NCBI GenBank assembly: GCA_039920865.1
Contig: JBDSCZ010000287.1
Coordinates: forward strand, 1-44,825
DNA: 44,825 nt
Source: AVCC01 sp039920865
GTDB lineage: Bacteria > Pseudomonadota > Gammaproteobacteria > Burkholderiales > Burkholderiaceae_D
Direction: 5' to 3'
A model generated the notes under the pieces. It made no database searches. It worked only from the letters and a program-made list of their open reading frames with translations, and had not been told where the DNA came from. The position numbers were made by a program, and so were the translations under genes. Positions 1 to 8,914 of the stretch are shown here, piece after piece (the first letter of the stretch is position 1; every line of letters begins with the position of its first letter).

Positions 1-1068
1 GTATTGCCGAAAGAAGTGTTGCAGCAGGCTGCCGCTGAAATGCTTGACTGGCATGGCAGCGGCATGTCGGTGATGGAAATGAGTCATCGCGGCAAAGAAT
101 TCATGTCCATCATCGCAGCAGCCGAAAGCGACCTGCGCGAACTGCTGGCGGTGCCGGACCATTACCGGATTCTCTTCATGCAGGGCGGGGCGATAGCTGA
201 AAATGCGATCATTCCGATGAATCTGCTTGGCCGCAAGCCGCAACCTGCGACTGCCGATTACATCAATACAGGTTCCTGGTCGACCAAATCGATCAAGGAA
301 GCCAGGAAGTATTGCGCCGTCAACGTCGCAGCGTCGTCCGAGGCTGCCCATTTTTCGGAAATTCCTGCGCGCGCACTCTGGCGTTTGTCGGAAAATGCGG
401 CGTACGTGCACATTTGCAGCAACGAAACCATCGATGGCGTTGAATACCAATTCGTACCAGACGTAGCCGCCACTACTAACGGTGCGCCGCTGGTGGCCGA
501 TATGTCGTCCCATATCCTGTCGCGCGTGATCGACGTGTCGCAATATGGCGTCATTTATGGCGGGGCGCAAAAAAATATTGGTCCGGCAGGCTTGACGATC
601 GTCATCGTGCGCGAGGATTTGATTGGACATGCATTGCCGTTTTGCCCTTCCGCGTTTGACTGGAAATTGGTGGCCGACAACCATTCGATGTACAACACGC
701 CGCCGACTTATGCGATTTACATCGCCGGCCTGGTGTTCCAGTGGCTCAAACGTCAGGGCGGCGTGGCCGCGATCGAGCAGCGCAATATAGCCAAGGCTAA
801 TTTGTTGTATGACACTCTCGATTCCAGCGATTTTTACAGCACCAAAATCGCTCCCGATTGCCGCTCCAGAATGAATATCCCGTTTTCGCTGCGTGACGAT
901 AGTCTTAATGCTGCATTTCTGGCCGGTGCCGAAGAATGCGGTTTGTTGCAGCTCAAGGGGCACAAATCGGTGGGCGGCATGCGGGCCTCGATTTATAACG
1001 CAATGCCGATCGAGGGTGTGCAGGCGCTGATTGCCTACATGGAGCAATTCGAAAACCAACACGCGTAA
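1..1068 (+). CDS. serC: Phosphoserine aminotransferase, 5'-truncated by window edge
   Basis: Transfers an amino group from glutamate to 3-phosphohydroxypyruvate in serine synthesis, and acts on the equivalent step of pyridoxal phosphate synthesis; cytosolic, PLP-dependent class V aminotransferase. The visible 355 codons begin in frame at position 1 (V-L-P-K-E-V), where the family normally has an N-terminal NFSAGPAVLP segment, so about a dozen residues lie outside the window; the TTG at position 4 is not the real start. The motif GAQKNIGPAG contains the PLP lysine (about residue 191 of the visible part). The C-terminal GGMRASIYNAMP segment is also typical. It is followed 36 bases later by pheA, the usual betaproteobacterial order, suggesting co-transcription. 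Identification is very secure. Confidence 0.97.
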   Translation, partial: VLPKEVLQQAAAEMLDWHGSGMSVMEMSHRGKEFMSIIAAAESDLRELLAVPDHYRILFMQGGAIAENAIIPMNLLGRKPQPATADYINTGSWSTKSIKEARKYCAVNVAASSEAAHFSEIPARALWRLSENAAYVHICSNETIDGVEYQFVPDVAATTNGAPLVADMSSHILSRVIDVSQYGVIYGGAQKNIGPAGLTIVIVREDLIGHALPFCPSAFDWKLVADNHSMYNTPPTYAIYIAGLVFQWLKRQGGVAAIEQRNIAKANLLYDTLDSSDFYSTKIAPDCRSRMNIPFSLRDDSLNAAFLAGAEECGLLQLKGHKSVGGMRASIYNAMPIEGVQALIAYMEQFENQHA

Positions 1069-1104
1069 CCGCAATCGGACGATTACCCGCATCACAAAAA
1101 AATT

Positions 1105-2178
1105 ATGAGCCAAGATAAACTTCAGCCGCTGCGTGTACAGATCGATGCGATCGATCAGCAAATACTGGATTTGCTGAACCTGCGGGCACGCCTGGCGCAG
1201 CAAGTCGGCCACGTGAAAGCCGAAACCAATGCGCCGGTATTCCGTCCTGAGCGCGAAGCGCAAGTGCTGCGCAGTGTGGCCGAGCGCAATCCCGGCCCCT
1301 TGGTCAGTTCCGACGTGCAAACCATCTTTCGCGAAATCATGTCATCCTGTCGTGCGCTGGAGAACCGGGTCACGGTCGCCTTTCTCGGTCCGGTCGGAAC
1401 CTTTACCGAGCAGGCGGTATATCAGCAGTTCGGCCGCGCGATTGAAGGCCTGCCTTGTCCTTCGATCGATGAAGTGTTCCGCGCGGCAGAAGCAGGGACT
1501 GCCGATTTCGGCGTGGTGCCGGTCGAAAATTCATCCGAAGGTGCGATCAACCGGACCCTTGACTTGCTGCTGCAGACTACGCTTTCGATCAGCGGCGAGG
1601 TGTCGATTCCAGTCCATCACAGCCTGATGTCCTTAAGCGGGACAATGGACGGGGTTGAGCGGATTTGCGCCCATTCTCAGGCGCTGGCACAGTGCCAGGC
1701 CTGGCTGAACCAGAATTATCCGAACATCGAACGCCACGCGGTCGCTTCCAACGGTGAAGCGGCGCGATTGGCGTCGGAACAGCCCGGCACGGCCGCCATC
1801 GCCAGCGAGATTGCGGGTCAGCAATATGGTTTGCAAATCATCAATGCGCACATCCAGGATGATCCGCACAATCGCACCCGTTTCGCGGTGATCGGCCGCT
1901 TGCAGACAACGCCGAGCGGACGGGATCAGACCTCGCTGGTATTGTCGGTGCCGAACCAGGCGGGTGCTGTCTATAATTTGCTGGCGCCGCTGGCCAGGCA
2001 TGGCGTATCGATGACGCGCTTCGAATCACGGCCGGCCCGCATGGGCACCTGGGAATATTATTTTTACGTCGATATCGAAGGCCATCTACAAGACGACAAG
2101 GTGGCCCGCGCATTGGCCGAGCTACAACAGAACGCCGCCTTTTTCAAGGTGCTGGGTTCTTATCCTTTTTGCGCCTGA
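1105..2178 (+). CDS. pheA: Bifunctional chorismate mutase / prephenate dehydratase (P-protein)
   Basis: Converts chorismate to prephenate and then to phenylpyruvate, committing carbon to phenylalanine. The 357 residues split into an AroQ-type chorismate mutase (about 1-90), a prephenate dehydratase domain (about 92-270, with GPVGTFTEQA, VPVENSSEGA and the catalytic T258-R259-F260 of the NRTRF motif) and a C-terminal ACT domain (about 280-357) holding ESRP at 307-310, the motif that binds phenylalanine for feedback inhibition. The usual GAL(V) partner motif reads GAVYNLLAPL here. It lies between serC and hisC, 24 bases before the latter, as in other Burkholderiales. Length and domain order are those of the family. 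Confidence 0.97.
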   Translation: MSQDKLQPLRVQIDAIDQQILDLLNLRARLAQQVGHVKAETNAPVFRPEREAQVLRSVAERNPGPLVSSDVQTIFREIMSSCRALENRVTVAFLGPVGTFTEQAVYQQFGRAIEGLPCPSIDEVFRAAEAGTADFGVVPVENSSEGAINRTLDLLLQTTLSISGEVSIPVHHSLMSLSGTMDGVERICAHSQALAQCQAWLNQNYPNIERHAVASNGEAARLASEQPGTAAIASEIAGQQYGLQIINAHIQDDPHNRTRFAVIGRLQTTPSGRDQTSLVLSVPNQAGAVYNLLAPLARHGVSMTRFESRPARMGTWEYYFYVDIEGHLQDDKVARALAELQQNAAFFKVLGSYPFCA

Positions 2179-2202
2179 AACCATTCAATTGCGGAGTCCA
2201 AG

Positions 2203-3333
2203 ATGTCGATACAGTACGGTCCTGATTATGTGCGTGCGATTGCCCCTTACCAGGGCGGCAAGCCAATTGCCGAAGTCGCGCGCGAGTTCGGCCTGGACGA
2301 GGCCAAAATTATCAAGCTGGCGTCGAATGAAAACCCGCGCGGCATGCCGGAATCCGCGCGCCAGGCCATGCTGGATGCGGTCGCCGATATCGGCCGCTAC
2401 CCGGATGCCAATGGTTTCGACCTGAAGGCGGCGATTACCGCAAAGTACAACGTGCCGCAGCAGTGGATCACACTCGGCAATGGCAGCAACGATATTCTGG
2501 AGCTGGCCGCGCACGCTTTAGTGCAGCCGGGCCAGGCGATACTGTATGCGCAGTATGCGTTTCTGGTATACGCGCTGGCAGCACAGGCGGTAGGCGCGCG
2601 TGCCATCGTGGTGCCGGCCCAGGATTACGGCCACGATCTGAGCGCGATGGCGCAGGCCATCACGCCCGACACCAAACTGATTTTTATCGCCAACCCGAAC
2701 AATCCGACCGGCACTTTCCTGCCTGCTGCCGCCATCGAAGCGTTCCTGAAAGTGGTGCCGCCGCAGGTGGTGGTGGTGCTGGACGAGGCTTATAACGAAT
2801 ATCTGGCGCCGGAATTGCAGTACGAATCGACCGAGTGGGTCCGCACCTATCCGAATCTGCTGGTGTCGCGCACGCTATCGAAGGCGTATGGTCTGGCCGG
2901 CTTGCGGGTCGGATTCGGAATTGCGCAACCGGGCCTGACCGATTTGCTCAATCGCATCCGGCAACCGTTCAATGTCAATTCGCTGGCGCAGGCGGCGGCC
3001 ATTGCAGCGCTGGGCGATACCGAATTCCTGCAACAAAGCGCGATCCTGAATGCGGCCGGTTACCTGCAGCTGACGCAGTTTTTTGATGCGACCGGCCTGG
3101 AATACGTGCCATCTTTCGGCAACTTCGTGCTGGTCAAGGTCGGCAACGACGACCATGCCGCGGCCCGCATCAATCTGGCGCTGCTCAAGCGCGGCGTGAT
3201 CGTGCGTCCAGTCGGCAATTACGGCTTGCCACAATGGCTGCGCATTTCGATCGGTTTGCCGCAAGAAAATGCGATCTTCATCGATGCGCTGCGCACGGTG
3301 CTGAAATTGGACGCGGAAGTGAAGGCGGCCTGA
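2203..3333 (+). CDS. hisC: Histidinol-phosphate aminotransferase, aromatic-pathway copy
   Basis: PLP-dependent class I/II aminotransferase of 376 residues. The family acts on imidazole acetol phosphate in histidine synthesis. Copies sited between pheA and tyrA, as here, often also transaminate aromatic keto acids, so a role in tyrosine and phenylalanine formation is inferred from context. Visible motifs are the substrate-side KLASNENP, the NPNNPTGT turn, the DEAYNEY aspartate, and the Schiff-base lysine K227 in SRTLSKAYGLAGLR. The ATG at 2203 has a GGAG about 7 bases upstream. The downstream gap to tyrA (about 200 bases) is unusually long for this operon and carries a palindrome and a dispersed repeat. 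Confidence 0.95.
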   Translation: MSIQYGPDYVRAIAPYQGGKPIAEVAREFGLDEAKIIKLASNENPRGMPESARQAMLDAVADIGRYPDANGFDLKAAITAKYNVPQQWITLGNGSNDILELAAHALVQPGQAILYAQYAFLVYALAAQAVGARAIVVPAQDYGHDLSAMAQAITPDTKLIFIANPNNPTGTFLPAAAIEAFLKVVPPQVVVVLDEAYNEYLAPELQYESTEWVRTYPNLLVSRTLSKAYGLAGLRVGFGIAQPGLTDLLNRIRQPFNVNSLAQAAAIAALGDTEFLQQSAILNAAGYLQLTQFFDATGLEYVPSFGNFVLVKVGNDDHAAARINLALLKRGVIVRPVGNYGLPQWLRISIGLPQENAIFIDALRTVLKLDAEVKAA

Positions 3334-3367
3334 GTGCAGTTTTGGGCTTTTCATGGGGCTGCGCACT

Positions 3368-3393
3368 AAAAATATACTATTTAGTGTATTTTT
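3368..3393. repeat. AT-rich near-perfect palindrome after hisC
   Basis: AAAAATATACTA at 3368-3379 and TAGTGTATTTTT at 3382-3393 are inverted copies with one mismatch around a 2-base TT centre. Transcribed in either direction it would form an A/U hairpin ending in a U run. It could slow transcription or bind a protein; it is too GC-poor to be a confident terminator. It sits 16 bases before the dispersed element at 3410. Confidence 0.5.
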
Positions 3394-3409
3394 AAAGGCA
3401 CACTATATA

Positions 3410-3443
3410 TATGCGGGAAATATCGTATTTTTTGCCATACTCT
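3410..3443 (+). repeat. Dispersed element copy 1 (TATGCGG-N20-ATACTCT)
   Basis: Half-sites TATGCGG (3410-3416) and ATACTCT (3437-3443) are separated by exactly 20 bases, the centre being T-rich. Six other intergenic sites in the window keep the same spacing. It lies between hisC and tyrA, in the same direction as the genes. Function unknown. Confidence 0.6.
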
Positions 3444-3536
3444 CGCTTTATTTTAATTTAAAGAGGCGGAAAAAGAAGCCGGGCAAAAACCTTGGCGCTG
3501 CTTCGCCGGCATATTCCCACCATTAGAGTCATTCTC

Positions 3537-4448
3537 GTGTTCAAGAAAATCGTTATTTTCGGCGTCGGACTGATCGGCGGCTCATTTGCGCTGGCCCAGA
3601 AGAAGGCGGCTGCAGCAACGCATATCGTCGGCGTCGGCCGCAGCGCCGCACCGCTGGCGCGCGCTCTCGAGCTCGGCATCATCGATAGCGCCAGCAACGC
3701 CGACTCTGACGCGCTGGCAATCTGCCTGCGGGATGCCGAGCTGGTCTTGATTGCGGCACCGGTAGCCCAGACCGAGTCGATTCTGGATGCGATCGCGCCG
3801 CATTTGCAGCCGGGCACCATCGTCACCGATGCCGGCAGCACCAAAACCGATGTGGTGGCCGCCGCCCGGCGTGCGCTGGGCGCCAAGCTCGCGCAGTTCG
3901 TGCCGGGGCATCCGATTGCCGGACGCGAGCAAAACGGGCCGGAGGCGGCGCTGGCTGATTTGTATGTCGGCAAGAAAGTGGTGCTGGCGTCACTGCCTGA
4001 AAATACGCCGGCCGACGTAGCTCGGGTGGCCGCGGCCTGGCAGCAATGCGGCGCCGTCATCCACCAGCTCACGCCCGAGCAGCACGACCGCGTATTCGCC
4101 TCGGTCAGCCACTTGCCGCATCTGCTGGCGTATGCGCTGGTCGATGATATCGCGCGCAAGCCGCATGCCGACCTGCTGTTCCAGTATGCGGCCAGCGGAT
4201 TTCGCGATTTCACCCGGATTGCCGGCTCATCGCCCGAAATGTGGCGCGACATTGCGCTCGCCAATCAGGGAGCGCTGTTGCGCGAACTGGATGCCTACAT
4301 GCTGCAATTAGCGCGCTTGCGCGCTGCGCTGGCAAACGGCGACGGCAGCGCGATGGAGGCGATCTTTGCCAACGCGCAGCAGGCCCGGCAACGCTGGGAA
4401 ATATCGATTGAAGCGGCAGAAAAACAGAACAAGGAAGGCGGAGATTGA
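3537..4448 (+). CDS. tyrA: Prephenate dehydrogenase
   Basis: Oxidatively decarboxylates prephenate to 4-hydroxyphenylpyruvate (or arogenate to tyrosine) with NAD(P)+. From a GTG start at 3537 the product is 303 residues, opening with FKKIVIFGVGLIGGS, whose G9-x-G11-x-x-G14 is the Rossmann dinucleotide-binding loop; an earlier in-frame TTG at 3492 would add 15 residues that do not look like the family. Further motifs are DAGSTKT, PGHPIAGREQNGP (active-site histidine region) and SHLPHLLAYAL with SGFRDFTRIA. No ACT domain is fused, so any feedback control differs from pheA. Its TGA overlaps the aroA ATG (TGATG), implying translational coupling. Confidence 0.93.
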   Translation: MFKKIVIFGVGLIGGSFALAQKKAAAATHIVGVGRSAAPLARALELGIIDSASNADSDALAICLRDAELVLIAAPVAQTESILDAIAPHLQPGTIVTDAGSTKTDVVAAARRALGAKLAQFVPGHPIAGREQNGPEAALADLYVGKKVVLASLPENTPADVARVAAAWQQCGAVIHQLTPEQHDRVFASVSHLPHLLAYALVDDIARKPHADLLFQYAASGFRDFTRIAGSSPEMWRDIALANQGALLRELDAYMLQLARLRAALANGDGSAMEAIFANAQQARQRWEISIEAAEKQNKEGGD

Positions 4449-5809
4449 TGAAGCACACCAGTAGACAAACGCAAACCCAGCATCCGAAGCATTATCCGGA
4501 TCATCTCGATCTGGCACCCGCAATGCGTGCGCAGGGCACGGTGCGCCTGCCCGGCTCGAAAAGCATTTCCAACCGCACGCTGCTGCTGGGGGCGCTGGCC
4601 GGTGGCACGACCCGGATCATGGACCTGCTGGCCTCCGACGATACGTTCGTGATGCTCGATGCGCTGCGGCATCTGGGCGTGCGCTGGGAGCAGCAGGACG
4701 CGACGCAGAATTACACGGTGTTCGGCGTCGACGGCCTGCCTCCGGTGCATCAGGCCGACTTGTTCATGGGTAATGCCGGCACCGCGATCCGCCCGCTGAC
4801 CGCCGCATTGGCGGTAATCGGCGGCGACTACACGCTGCATGGCGTGGCGCGCATGCATGAGCGGCCGATCGGCGATCTGGTCGATGCGCTCAATGCGATC
4901 GGTGCCCGCATCAGTTACAGCGGCCTCGCCGGTTTTCCGCCGCTGCACATCCAGCGCGGCCATATCGATGCCCGGCGCATGCGCGTGCGCGGCAACGTTT
5001 CGAGCCAGTTCCTGACTGCATTACTGATGGCCTCGCCCTTCATCGCGCGCGAGCATGCGCTCACTATTGACGTTGTCGGCGAACTGATTTCCAAGCCGTA
5101 CATTGAAATCACCTTGAATCTGATGCGACGTTTTGGCGTACTGGTTGAGCGTGACGGCTGGCAATCATTTGTCGTGGCTCCCGGGCAGCATTATCAGAGC
5201 CCTGGCATCATCCACGTCGAAGGCGATGCCTCGTCGGCTTCGTATTTCCTGGCGGCGGGCGCGATTGCCGGCGGCCCGGTGCGGGTCGAGGGCGTAGGCA
5301 GCGCCAGCATCCAGGGCGACGTGCGTTTTGTCGAAGCGCTGCAGCAGATGGGCGCCACCGTCACCATGGGCGACAACTGGATCGAAGTGCAATCGCATGG
5401 CGTGCTAAAGGCGATTGACGCCGATTTCAACCACATTCCGGACGCAGCGATGACGATCGCAGTCGCCGCACTGTATGCAGACGGACCCAGCATCCTGCGC
5501 AATATCGGCAGCTGGCGCGTCAAGGAAACCGACCGTATTAGCGCGATGGCGGCCGAACTGCGCAAGCTAGGCGCGCAGGTGGAAGAGGGTGCGGATTATT
5601 TGCGGGTAACGCCACCGGCGCAAATCCGCGCCGCTACTATTGCTACTTACGACGACCACCGGATGGCGATGTGTTTTTCGCTGGCGAGCTTGCACGGAGC
5701 GGCCCGCAGCGGTGCCGCGATCCGCATCAACGACCCCAAATGCGTGGCCAAGACCTTTCCCGATTATTTCGAAGCGTTCGCCAGCATCGCGCACAATGAT
5801 TTATTCTGA
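4448..5809 (+). CDS. aroA: 3-phosphoshikimate 1-carboxyvinyltransferase (EPSP synthase)
   Basis: Joins shikimate-3-phosphate and phosphoenolpyruvate to EPSP, the sixth shikimate step. The product is 453 residues from the ATG at 4448, preceded by an AAGGAAGGCGGAG ribosome-binding region and overlapping the tyrA stop by one base. Family motifs are LPGSKSISNRTLLLGALA (K38), GNAGTAIRPLTA, HERPIGDLVDAL and, near the C-terminus, DDHRMAMCFSLA. These resemble class I enzymes. The N-terminus is roughly 15 residues longer than the core fold before APAMRAQGTV and is His/Gln-rich; the true start could be internal, but coupling to tyrA favours 4448. Operon context with tyrA and cmk is conserved. Confidence 0.96.
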   Translation: MKHTSRQTQTQHPKHYPDHLDLAPAMRAQGTVRLPGSKSISNRTLLLGALAGGTTRIMDLLASDDTFVMLDALRHLGVRWEQQDATQNYTVFGVDGLPPVHQADLFMGNAGTAIRPLTAALAVIGGDYTLHGVARMHERPIGDLVDALNAIGARISYSGLAGFPPLHIQRGHIDARRMRVRGNVSSQFLTALLMASPFIAREHALTIDVVGELISKPYIEITLNLMRRFGVLVERDGWQSFVVAPGQHYQSPGIIHVEGDASSASYFLAAGAIAGGPVRVEGVGSASIQGDVRFVEALQQMGATVTMGDNWIEVQSHGVLKAIDADFNHIPDAAMTIAVAALYADGPSILRNIGSWRVKETDRISAMAAELRKLGAQVEEGADYLRVTPPAQIRAATIATYDDHRMAMCFSLASLHGAARSGAAIRINDPKCVAKTFPDYFEAFASIAHNDLF

Positions 5810-5884
5810 CGCCGCCGAGACGCGACAAGGATGTTTGGCGTGATTTACAGTTAATAGCCAGTATTAATAGTAACGCAATGTATA

Positions 5885-5918
5885 TATGCGGGAATGGCAT
5901 TGTTTCTGCCAATACTCC
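5885..5918 (+). repeat. Dispersed element copy 2 (TATGCGG-N20-ATACTCC)
   Basis: TATGCGG at 5885-5891 and ATACTCC at 5912-5918, spacing 20. This is the copy closest to the consensus. It lies in the 128-base aroA-cmk gap, ending 19 bases before the cmk start, where many relatives keep the genes closely packed. It is preceded by an AT-rich stretch containing AGTATTAATAG. Confidence 0.6.
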
Positions 5919-5937
5919 ATAAAAATTAGGATACCTG

Positions 5938-6606
5938 ATGAGTCAGTCGCATGTTCCCGTAATTGCCATCGATGGCCCCACCGCTTCCGGAAAAGGCACT
6001 GTTGCGCAGCGGGTGGCGCAGCAGTTCGGCTGGCATTACCTGGATTCCGGCGCGTTGTACCGGCTCACCGCGCTGTCTGCACTGCGCAGCAACACGCCGC
6101 TGTCGGATCAGCAACGCATAGCCGCGCTGGCGGCGACGCTGCCGTGCAGTTTTAGCGGCGAGCGCGTGTTGCTGTCGGGCGCCGATGTTACCGATGCGAT
6201 CCGGGTTGAGGATATCGGCAATGCGGCGTCCAAAATTGCTACCTTGCCTGCGGTGCGGCAGGCGCTGGTCGGCCTGCAGCTGGGATTTCGGCGAGCGCCC
6301 GGGCTGGTGGCGGACGGCCGCGACATGGGTACCGTTATTTTCCCGGATGCATCATTAAAGATATTTTTGACCGCCAGTGTGGATGCGCGTGCGCAAAGAC
6401 GGTATAAGCAATTGATTGCCAAAGGTTTTTCTGCTAGTATTACCGACCTATCGAGGGATTTGAATGAGCGTGACGCACGCGATGCACAGCGCGTCACAGC
6501 ACCATTAAAGCCCGCAGATGGGGCGTTTTTGCTCGATACTTCGGACATGAGCGCGGATCAGGCGGTGTCGCAAGTGCTGCACTGGTATGCGCAAGTATCA
6601 GTTTAA
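5938..6606 (+). CDS. cmk: Cytidylate kinase
   Basis: Phosphorylates CMP and dCMP with ATP in pyrimidine nucleotide supply. The 222-residue product carries the P-loop IDGPTASGKGT (about 12-21), the nucleotide-binding YLDSGALYR segment, DGRDMGTVIFPDA and the ARDAQR lid region, as expected for the bacterial Cmk family. The ATG at 5938 follows a TTAGGATA ribosome-binding region. It lies between aroA and rpsA, the arrangement seen across proteobacteria. A dispersed AT-rich element sits directly upstream, so transcription entering cmk could be modulated there (inference). Confidence 0.96.
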   Translation: MSQSHVPVIAIDGPTASGKGTVAQRVAQQFGWHYLDSGALYRLTALSALRSNTPLSDQQRIAALAATLPCSFSGERVLLSGADVTDAIRVEDIGNAASKIATLPAVRQALVGLQLGFRRAPGLVADGRDMGTVIFPDASLKIFLTASVDARAQRRYKQLIAKGFSASITDLSRDLNERDARDAQRVTAPLKPADGAFLLDTSDMSADQAVSQVLHWYAQVSV

Positions 6607-6758
6607 TGGCAGGTTTAATGCGCGCCTGATGTGTATTATTTTATAATTTGTAGTGCCGTTGCCGCTGCCCATAACGCAAAGTTCTGTGCAGTGTTGATAA
6701 ACCTAACCCAGTTTAAGTCGCCTGTCGCGACCCCTGCTGGATAACATGTAAAAAACCT

Positions 6759-8474
6759 ATGACTACTGCTACAACCTCCATCGAATCCACTGGAATGGAA
6801 AGTTTTGCCGCCCTTTTCGAAGAATCGCTGACCCGCCAGGACATGCGTTCCGGCGAAGTGATTTCTGCTGAAGTCGTACGCCTTGACCATAATTTCGTCA
6901 TCGTCAACGCCGGCCTGAAATCCGAAGCATTCATCCCTGTTGAAGAATTCAAAAACGATCAAGGCGAACTTGAAGTCAAAGTCGGTGACTTCGTTTCGGT
7001 TGCGATCGAATCCCTCGAAAACGGCTTTGGCGACACCATCCTGTCGCGCGACAAGGCAAAACGACTGGCCTCATGGCTCGCGCTTGAAAAAGCGATGGAA
7101 TCCGGCGAAATCGTCGTTGGTACAGTCAATGGCAAGGTAAAGGGCGGTCTGACCGTTCTGACCAACGGCATCCGCGCGTTCCTGCCGGGTTCGCTGGTCG
7201 ATACCCGTCCGGTCAAGGACACTACACCGTTTGAAGGCAAAACGCTCGAATTCAAGGTCATCAAGCTCGATCGCAAGCGCAACAACGTGGTGTTGTCACG
7301 CCGCGCAGTAATCGAAGCGTCGATGGGCGAAGAGCGCCAGAAACTGATGGAAACCTTGCAAGAAGGCACCATCGTCAATGGCGTGGTCAAGAACATCACC
7401 GACTATGGCGCATTCGTGGATCTGGGCGGCATCGATGGCTTGCTGCACATCACAGACTTGGCATGGCGTCGTGTGCGTCACCCGTCTGAAGTGCTGACAG
7501 TCGGTCAGGAAATCACTGCCAAGATTCTGAAATACGACAAAGAAAAGAACCGCGTTTCGCTGGGCGTCAAGCAACTGGGCGACGATCCATGGACCGGTCT
7601 GTCACGTCGCTATCCGCAAAGCACCCGCCTGTTCGGTAAAGTCACGAATCTGACTGACTATGGCGCATTCGTTGAAGTCGAACAAGGTATCGAAGGTTTG
7701 GTCCACGTATCTGAAATGGACTGGACCAACAAGAACGTGGCTCCAAACAAAGTTGTCCAATTGGGCGATGAAGTTGAAGTCATGGTGCTGGAAATCGACG
7801 AAGAGCGTCGCCGCATCAGCCTCGGCATGAAACAGTGCAAGTCCAATCCTTGGGATGATTTCGCAATCACCCACAAGAAGGGCGATAAAGTCCGCGGCGC
7901 AATCAAATCGATCACCGACTTCGGCGTATTCATCGGCCTGGCTGGCAACATCGACGGTCTGGTGCATTTGTCTGACCTGTCCTGGACTGAAACCGGCGAA
8001 GAAGCAGTGCGCCGCTTCAAGAAAGGCGACGAACTGGAAGCCATCGTGCTGGCAATCGACGTCGAACGCGAGCGCGTTTCCCTCGGTGTCAAGCAACTCG
8101 AAGGCGATCCATTCAACAACTTCGCTGCAATGAACGACAAAGGTTCCCTGGTAACAGGTACCGTCAAATCGGTCGAGCCTAAAGGCGCAGTGATCCAGTT
8201 GTCCGAAGAAGTCGAAGGCTATCTGCGTGCTTCCGAAATCTCGCGCGACCGCGTTGAAGATGCCGGTACGCACCTGAAAGTGGGCGATACCGTTGAAGCA
8301 ATGGTGTTGAACATCGATCGCAAAGCGCGTGGCATCCAATTGTCGATCAAGGCAAAAGACAATGTCGAAACGCAGGATGCAATGCACAAGATGGCCGCAA
8401 CCGACAACAATGCAGCTTCCGGTACCACCAGCCTGGGCGCGCTGTTGAAGGCCAAGTTCGACAACAAGAACTGA
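6759..8474 (+). CDS. rpsA: 30S ribosomal protein S1
   Basis: mRNA-binding protein of the small ribosomal subunit, needed for initiation on structured or leaderless-SD messages. The 571-residue sequence shows six S1 (OB-fold) repeats at roughly 38-103, 120-185, 206-274, 291-361, 378-448 and 465-534; the last four have the typical G-x-V...ITDYGAFV...GLVH pattern and repeated ISLGMKQ/VSLGVKQ ends. The first two are more divergent, as in other proteobacterial S1 (ribosome-binding part). The N-terminal extension before SFAALFEESL is a little longer than in enterobacteria. A 152-base leader precedes it, with TATAAT at 6642-6647 but no convincing -35. The codon use is visibly that of a highly expressed gene. 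Confidence 0.98.
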   Translation: MTTATTSIESTGMESFAALFEESLTRQDMRSGEVISAEVVRLDHNFVIVNAGLKSEAFIPVEEFKNDQGELEVKVGDFVSVAIESLENGFGDTILSRDKAKRLASWLALEKAMESGEIVVGTVNGKVKGGLTVLTNGIRAFLPGSLVDTRPVKDTTPFEGKTLEFKVIKLDRKRNNVVLSRRAVIEASMGEERQKLMETLQEGTIVNGVVKNITDYGAFVDLGGIDGLLHITDLAWRRVRHPSEVLTVGQEITAKILKYDKEKNRVSLGVKQLGDDPWTGLSRRYPQSTRLFGKVTNLTDYGAFVEVEQGIEGLVHVSEMDWTNKNVAPNKVVQLGDEVEVMVLEIDEERRRISLGMKQCKSNPWDDFAITHKKGDKVRGAIKSITDFGVFIGLAGNIDGLVHLSDLSWTETGEEAVRRFKKGDELEAIVLAIDVERERVSLGVKQLEGDPFNNFAAMNDKGSLVTGTVKSVEPKGAVIQLSEEVEGYLRASEISRDRVEDAGTHLKVGDTVEAMVLNIDRKARGIQLSIKAKDNVETQDAMHKMAATDNNAASGTTSLGALLKAKFDNKN

Positions 8475-8488
8475 TTGTCGGTCGGTAA

Positions 8489-8794
8489 ATGACTAAGTCG
8501 GAGTTGATAGCCCGTTTGGCAGAGCGTTATTCGCAACTGGTTGCAAAGGATGCGGATTACGCGGTCAAAACCATTCTGGATGCAATGATCGGTGCCCTGG
8601 CAACCGGTCAGCGCATCGAGATCCGGGGCTTCGGCAGCTTTGCGCTGAATAGCCGGCCGCCGCGTATCGGACGCAATCCGAAGTCCGGCGATCAGGTGAT
8701 GGTGCCCGAAAAACGGGTGCCGCACTTCAAGCCGGGCAAGCAGTTGCGCGAGTGCGTCGATGCGATGGTAGGACAGCCCATCAGCGAAGACTGA
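8489..8794 (+). CDS. ihfB: Integration host factor subunit beta
   Basis: DNA-bending HU/IHF-family protein that pairs with IhfA. The 101 residues contain the alpha-helical dimerisation part (1-40), the signature GQRIEIRGFGSFALNSRPPRIGRNPKSG and the beta-arm with its proline (VMVPEKRVPHFKPGK). It starts 14 bases after rpsA and ends just before a strong terminator, so it is probably the last gene of the serC-ihfB transcription unit. Its place downstream of rpsA is conserved in proteobacteria and separates it from HU paralogues. Confidence 0.96.
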   Translation: MTKSELIARLAERYSQLVAKDADYAVKTILDAMIGALATGQRIEIRGFGSFALNSRPPRIGRNPKSGDQVMVPEKRVPHFKPGKQLRECVDAMVGQPISED

Positions 8795-8814
8795 ATCATT
8801 TACAGATAAATCGG

Positions 8815-8842
8815 AACGGCATCTTCGGATGCCGTTTTTTTT
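8815..8842 (+). terminator. Intrinsic terminator with UUCG tetraloop after ihfB
   Basis: AACGGCATC (8815-8823) pairs perfectly with GATGCCGTT (8828-8836) around a TTCG loop, followed by an uninterrupted run of eight T. It should end the aroA-cmk-rpsA-ihfB transcript; lapA begins about 70 bases further. Confidence 0.93.
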
Positions 8843-8914
8843 CACGTACAATTTCGCATAGTCTTGCCGGCTGCGCGATTCCCGTGCAGCCAGCCATGTT
8901 TTGGGAGCCGTGCA

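Noticed and set aside
6642..6647. TATAAT upstream of rpsA
   Set aside because: A perfect -10 box, but no -35 at 16-18 bases; not listed as a promoter.
7602..8387. Long minus-strand open frame opposite rpsA
   Set aside because: Antisense shadow of a highly expressed ribosomal gene with strong codon bias; product is Phe/Asp/His-rich with no domain and no ribosome-binding site.
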